From assembly GCA_964019425.1 (NCBI GenBank), contig OZ025785.1, positions 1,573,501 to 1,637,500 of the forward strand: a stretch of DNA of 64,000 nt, in the 5' to 3' direction. The DNA comes from Flectonema sp. DT1601. Lineage: Eukaryota > Euglenozoa > Diplonemea > Diplonemida > Diplonemidae. The notes beneath the pieces are model-generated. The model saw only the letters and a list, made by a program, of their open reading frames with translations, was not told where the DNA came from and did no database searches. A program made the translations under genes and the position numbers. Positions 61,590 through 64,000 of the stretch are shown one piece after another (positions within the stretch are counted from its first letter, which is position 1; each line of letters begins with the position of its first letter).

Positions 61590-64000
61590 ATGGCTACCTG
61601 GAATGGAGAGGTTCTATTTGTTATGTTCGTTGTGTTCTCAGCGATCATCACTACAGTAGACGGGCAAGTTGCTGTTGTTTGGGGGAACGAACAGGGCGTA
61701 ATTACAGATGCAGCAAATGCTGCCGTGGAGAAGGTATTTCAAGAGACGGGGTGGAGAGGGCAGCTGGTCCAGGAGACAGACTTGCAGTCGACCGATTCGC
61801 CAGCAAAAATCGTTTCGAAGTTGTGCACATCAATCTCAAGTGGAGGGATTCTTGGGATTCTCGGCCCCACTACATCAGAACAAGCAGTTGTTGTCGGAAG
61901 GACTGCAGCAATTAATAACCTGCCGATTGTATCGCACTCCGCAACCAGTTCTGACCTGACCGATGCAGCTGGCTTCACGACTTTGAGCAGATCAATTTCA
62001 CTCGACGCTGTTCAAGTGAAGGCACTTCTTTCGTTTGCTACAAAACTCGGATTCACTAGTTGCGGTATTTTATACTCGCAGGATGCCTACGGAGTTGGAA
62101 TTCTTCGAAGGATTTCTGATTCGAATTCGATTTTATTTACAGCAATTCCAATTGCAACAAATGCCACAACTTTTTCTACGGAAGTTAAGACTTTGCTGTA
62201 CCAACATCAGCAGTCACTCGTACTCATCGTGACGGGTGCCATTCAAACTGGTTTAGTTCTCAACGAAGCGCAAGCCAGTGGAAACTTAGCAAAGGCCGGT
62301 TGGCTGGTGTCGGAAGCAGCAACTGGCAACCTCGAAAGCAGCGGGTTTTCTGGAGACGTCAAAAACATTCTCGGCGTTAGACCCATCGTCACACCAATTG
62401 CAGGAGTGGCTGATACCTTGTACGCAAAGACTGCTTATTTTGCAACAAAAATATTACTTGAAACAATCTTCGATCTTGGCCTGCACACTAACCCAGGTGA
62501 CCGATACTCAGCTGCGGACTGCATGTCTGGATCTTCAAGTTGGGTACACGGGAAGCAGGTTTCGGACGTCGTTCGGCAAAAGGCTAAGGTTTACCAAAAT
62601 GGGATGTGGGAACTCGTTAACTATCAATCAGGTGGTTGGGTGCGAGTTGGCAACAGGACAGAAGAAGAGACTCATGTAGACAGCGAGAGTATTAAATGGA
62701 GCACACACAAATTTCCAAACCCAGCATCTCTCTTGACGGGTGACCACTTGCGGATTCTATTTCCTTGTAATGTCGCGGGGCTTTCGGACCAAACAGAATC
62801 TGGTAACTCAGGTACTGGAATTCTGTGGGATATTGTAAAGAATATTTCAGCGGAGTACTACTTTTCATATTCTCCTTTCATTTCATGTTATGAATGTGAT
62901 CACTCAAATTGTGTTGAAGGAAATAATTTGGACCAACTCAGTAAGGGGGAATTCGATGTGTTTGCTGTCGCACTGACTGTCACACCGGCCCGACAAGATT
63001 TTCTAGATTTTACGTTCCCCTGGGCTACTGATGCGAAGAGACTGTTGGTACTTCGTCAGGCTGAAGAAGAAACAAACTTGTGGCGATTTCTCGAACCGAT
63101 GGAAGGAGCGGTCTACGTTTCGATAATAATTTGTGTTCTCGTTTGTGGCTTAGCCTTGTGGATTATCGAAGCCAATCGAAACCCTGAAATAGCTGTTCAG
63201 GGAGGTCTGGTTTCGACACTCTGGTTAGCCTTCACACACACATTTCTAATTAATCAAGATAATCCTTTCACAGAAACTGGTCGTATTCTAGCGTCGGGGT
63301 ATTTAATATTGGCGACAGTTTTTCTTGCTGCTTACACAGCGGAGTTGACATCATTTTTAACAAATGCTGAAGACTCTCTCTACGCTGCTAACAAACTCGA
63401 ACAATTCTTAACGGGAGAGGTCCCAATTCATCTTCTCGGAGTAGAATTAGATTCGGCAGTTGATGGGATCCTAACAGATTCCATACAAGTCTCTGGTTAC
63501 AGATTAATAAGGAATCAAACAGAAGCTCACAACTTGTTACGAAGCGGCGTCATTTCTGCCTTCATCGAGAGTATGCTTTACTTCGATTTTCACAGGGAGT
63601 GCGATCTGGAGCTTCGAGGTCCAGAAATCTCACAATTACAAGAATTTAAAGCTTTCGCACTTCCAAAGGGAAGCCCCCTAACGAGTGCGTTTGACAGGGC
63701 GATCGTTTATCTCTCACATGTGAGGGGATCGGATACAATTAGAGCAGCACATGTTGCTGCAACTGAGGGTATCAATTGCCCTGATGACGAAGAGTCTGAC
63801 GAGGCAACTGGCATGTCACTTGAGGCGATGTACGGCCCCCTAATTGTGACGGGAGGCATTTTTGCTGCTGCATTTCTACTTCGGTTGGTCCGATTTGTTC
63901 GGAATTACTTTCATAAGCGCCGCCTTGCAAAGACGAAGGTGCGCTGGGCATCTCGATTGTCGCTTTTACCGAGCAAGTCGATTATGGAACTCGCTTTAGG
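61590..64000 (+). CDS. Ionotropic glutamate receptor (iGluR), 3' end outside window
   Basis: The frame is open from the ATG at 61590 to the window end, 803 codons so far. A signal peptide (VLFVMFVVFSAIITTVDG) leads into a periplasmic-binding/ANF-type amino-terminal domain (about 28-330: GILGILGPTTSEQAVV, LPIVSHSATSSDLTD). Ligand-binding half S1 follows (LRILFPCNV near 385, ALTVTPARQDFLDFTFPW with the carboxylate-binding arginine), then M1 (about 509-526), a pore loop (LVSTLWLAFTHTFL), M3 with AYTAELTSFLT (family SYTANLAAFLT), S2 with SMLYFDFHRECDLELRG and ALPKGSPLTSAFDRAI, and M4 (about 747-767). A basic cytosolic tail begins RKRRLAKTK-like. It is a ligand-gated cation channel at the cell surface; the ligand is not certain. 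The QNR-type selectivity site is not evident. Confidence 0.92.
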   Translation, partial: MATWNGEVLFVMFVVFSAIITTVDGQVAVVWGNEQGVITDAANAAVEKVFQETGWRGQLVQETDLQSTDSPAKIVSKLCTSISSGGILGILGPTTSEQAVVVGRTAAINNLPIVSHSATSSDLTDAAGFTTLSRSISLDAVQVKALLSFATKLGFTSCGILYSQDAYGVGILRRISDSNSILFTAIPIATNATTFSTEVKTLLYQHQQSLVLIVTGAIQTGLVLNEAQASGNLAKAGWLVSEAATGNLESSGFSGDVKNILGVRPIVTPIAGVADTLYAKTAYFATKILLETIFDLGLHTNPGDRYSAADCMSGSSSWVHGKQVSDVVRQKAKVYQNGMWELVNYQSGGWVRVGNRTEEETHVDSESIKWSTHKFPNPASLLTGDHLRILFPCNVAGLSDQTESGNSGTGILWDIVKNISAEYYFSYSPFISCYECDHSNCVEGNNLDQLSKGEFDVFAVALTVTPARQDFLDFTFPWATDAKRLLVLRQAEEETNLWRFLEPMEGAVYVSIIICVLVCGLALWIIEANRNPEIAVQGGLVSTLWLAFTHTFLINQDNPFTETGRILASGYLILATVFLAAYTAELTSFLTNAEDSLYAANKLEQFLTGEVPIHLLGVELDSAVDGILTDSIQVSGYRLIRNQTEAHNLLRSGVISAFIESMLYFDFHRECDLELRGPEISQLQEFKAFALPKGSPLTSAFDRAIVYLSHVRGSDTIRAAHVAATEGINCPDDEESDEATGMSLEAMYGPLIVTGGIFAAAFLLRLVRFVRNYFHKRRLAKTKVRWASRLSLLPSKSIMELAL

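Noticed and set aside
1-64000. CRISPR arrays, rRNA genes, bacterial operons
   Set aside because: No spaced direct repeats, no rRNA-like sequence, and the gene content and introns are eukaryotic.

Overview
The window is nuclear DNA from an AT-rich microbial eukaryote. It carries a eukaryotic 40S ribosomal protein S23, FYVE, PDZ and cyclin domains, an FKBP with a signal peptide, and short GT-AG introns of mostly 60-96 nt. The lineage cannot be fixed from the sequence alone. Every intact gene lies on the + strand, and almost every start codon has a CAG or TAG, usually after a pyrimidine-rich run, 10-63 nt upstream. This looks like long one-way gene arrays with spliced-leader trans-splicing, as in Euglenozoa (and, differently, dinoflagellates and perkinsids), but 5' UTR introns would give the same picture. 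A euglenozoan-like protist is my best guess, with low to moderate confidence.

Layout. 0-3.7 kb: the 3' part of a JmjC/cupin-type protein, a bacterial-style ferrochelatase, RPS23 and a small unknown protein. 3.8-10.7 kb: a PI-PLC-like pseudoenzyme, a fusion of a SLOG (YpsA/MoCo-carrier-like) domain to an ERI1-like DEDDh exonuclease, and a bestrophin-like channel with an IQ-motif tail. 10.7-13.8 kb: a disturbed island with a decayed Crinkler/RHS-type gene, a GC-rich break point, a reverse-strand fragment of a HAD hydrolase and an inverted-repeat pair about 1 kb apart. 13.8-20 kb: a coiled-coil protein, a saposin-like ER protein, a helical-repeat-like protein and a lipid-anchored Tubby/LOR-like protein. 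20-36.4 kb: a large inositol-5-phosphatase-like pseudoenzyme, a pseudokinase with acidic-serine repeats and a PDZ domain, a FYVE protein, a zinc-ribbon protein, a P-loop protein, a mitotic-type cyclin and a PHO80-like cyclin.

36.4-57.2 kb is a 20.8-kb stretch with no supportable gene. It is T-rich on the + strand, full of long T and A runs, and holds a few structured hairpins. Genes resume at 57.2 kb with a secreted/ER FKBP, a CaaX-tailed alpha/beta hydrolase, a GT15-type mannosyltransferase and an ionotropic glutamate receptor that runs off the window end.

Functional threads. Phosphoinositide and calcium signalling recurs: PLC-like and 5-phosphatase-like proteins that both lack the catalytic residues, a FYVE protein, an IQ-tailed channel and a glutamate-gated channel. 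A second thread is the secretory pathway: FKBP, saposin-like protein and mannosyltransferase. At least three proteins are pseudoenzymes by inspection. The most unusual single gene is the SLOG-exonuclease fusion at 7224-8501. Introns were placed by hand from GT...AG and frame continuity and are not supported by transcripts.
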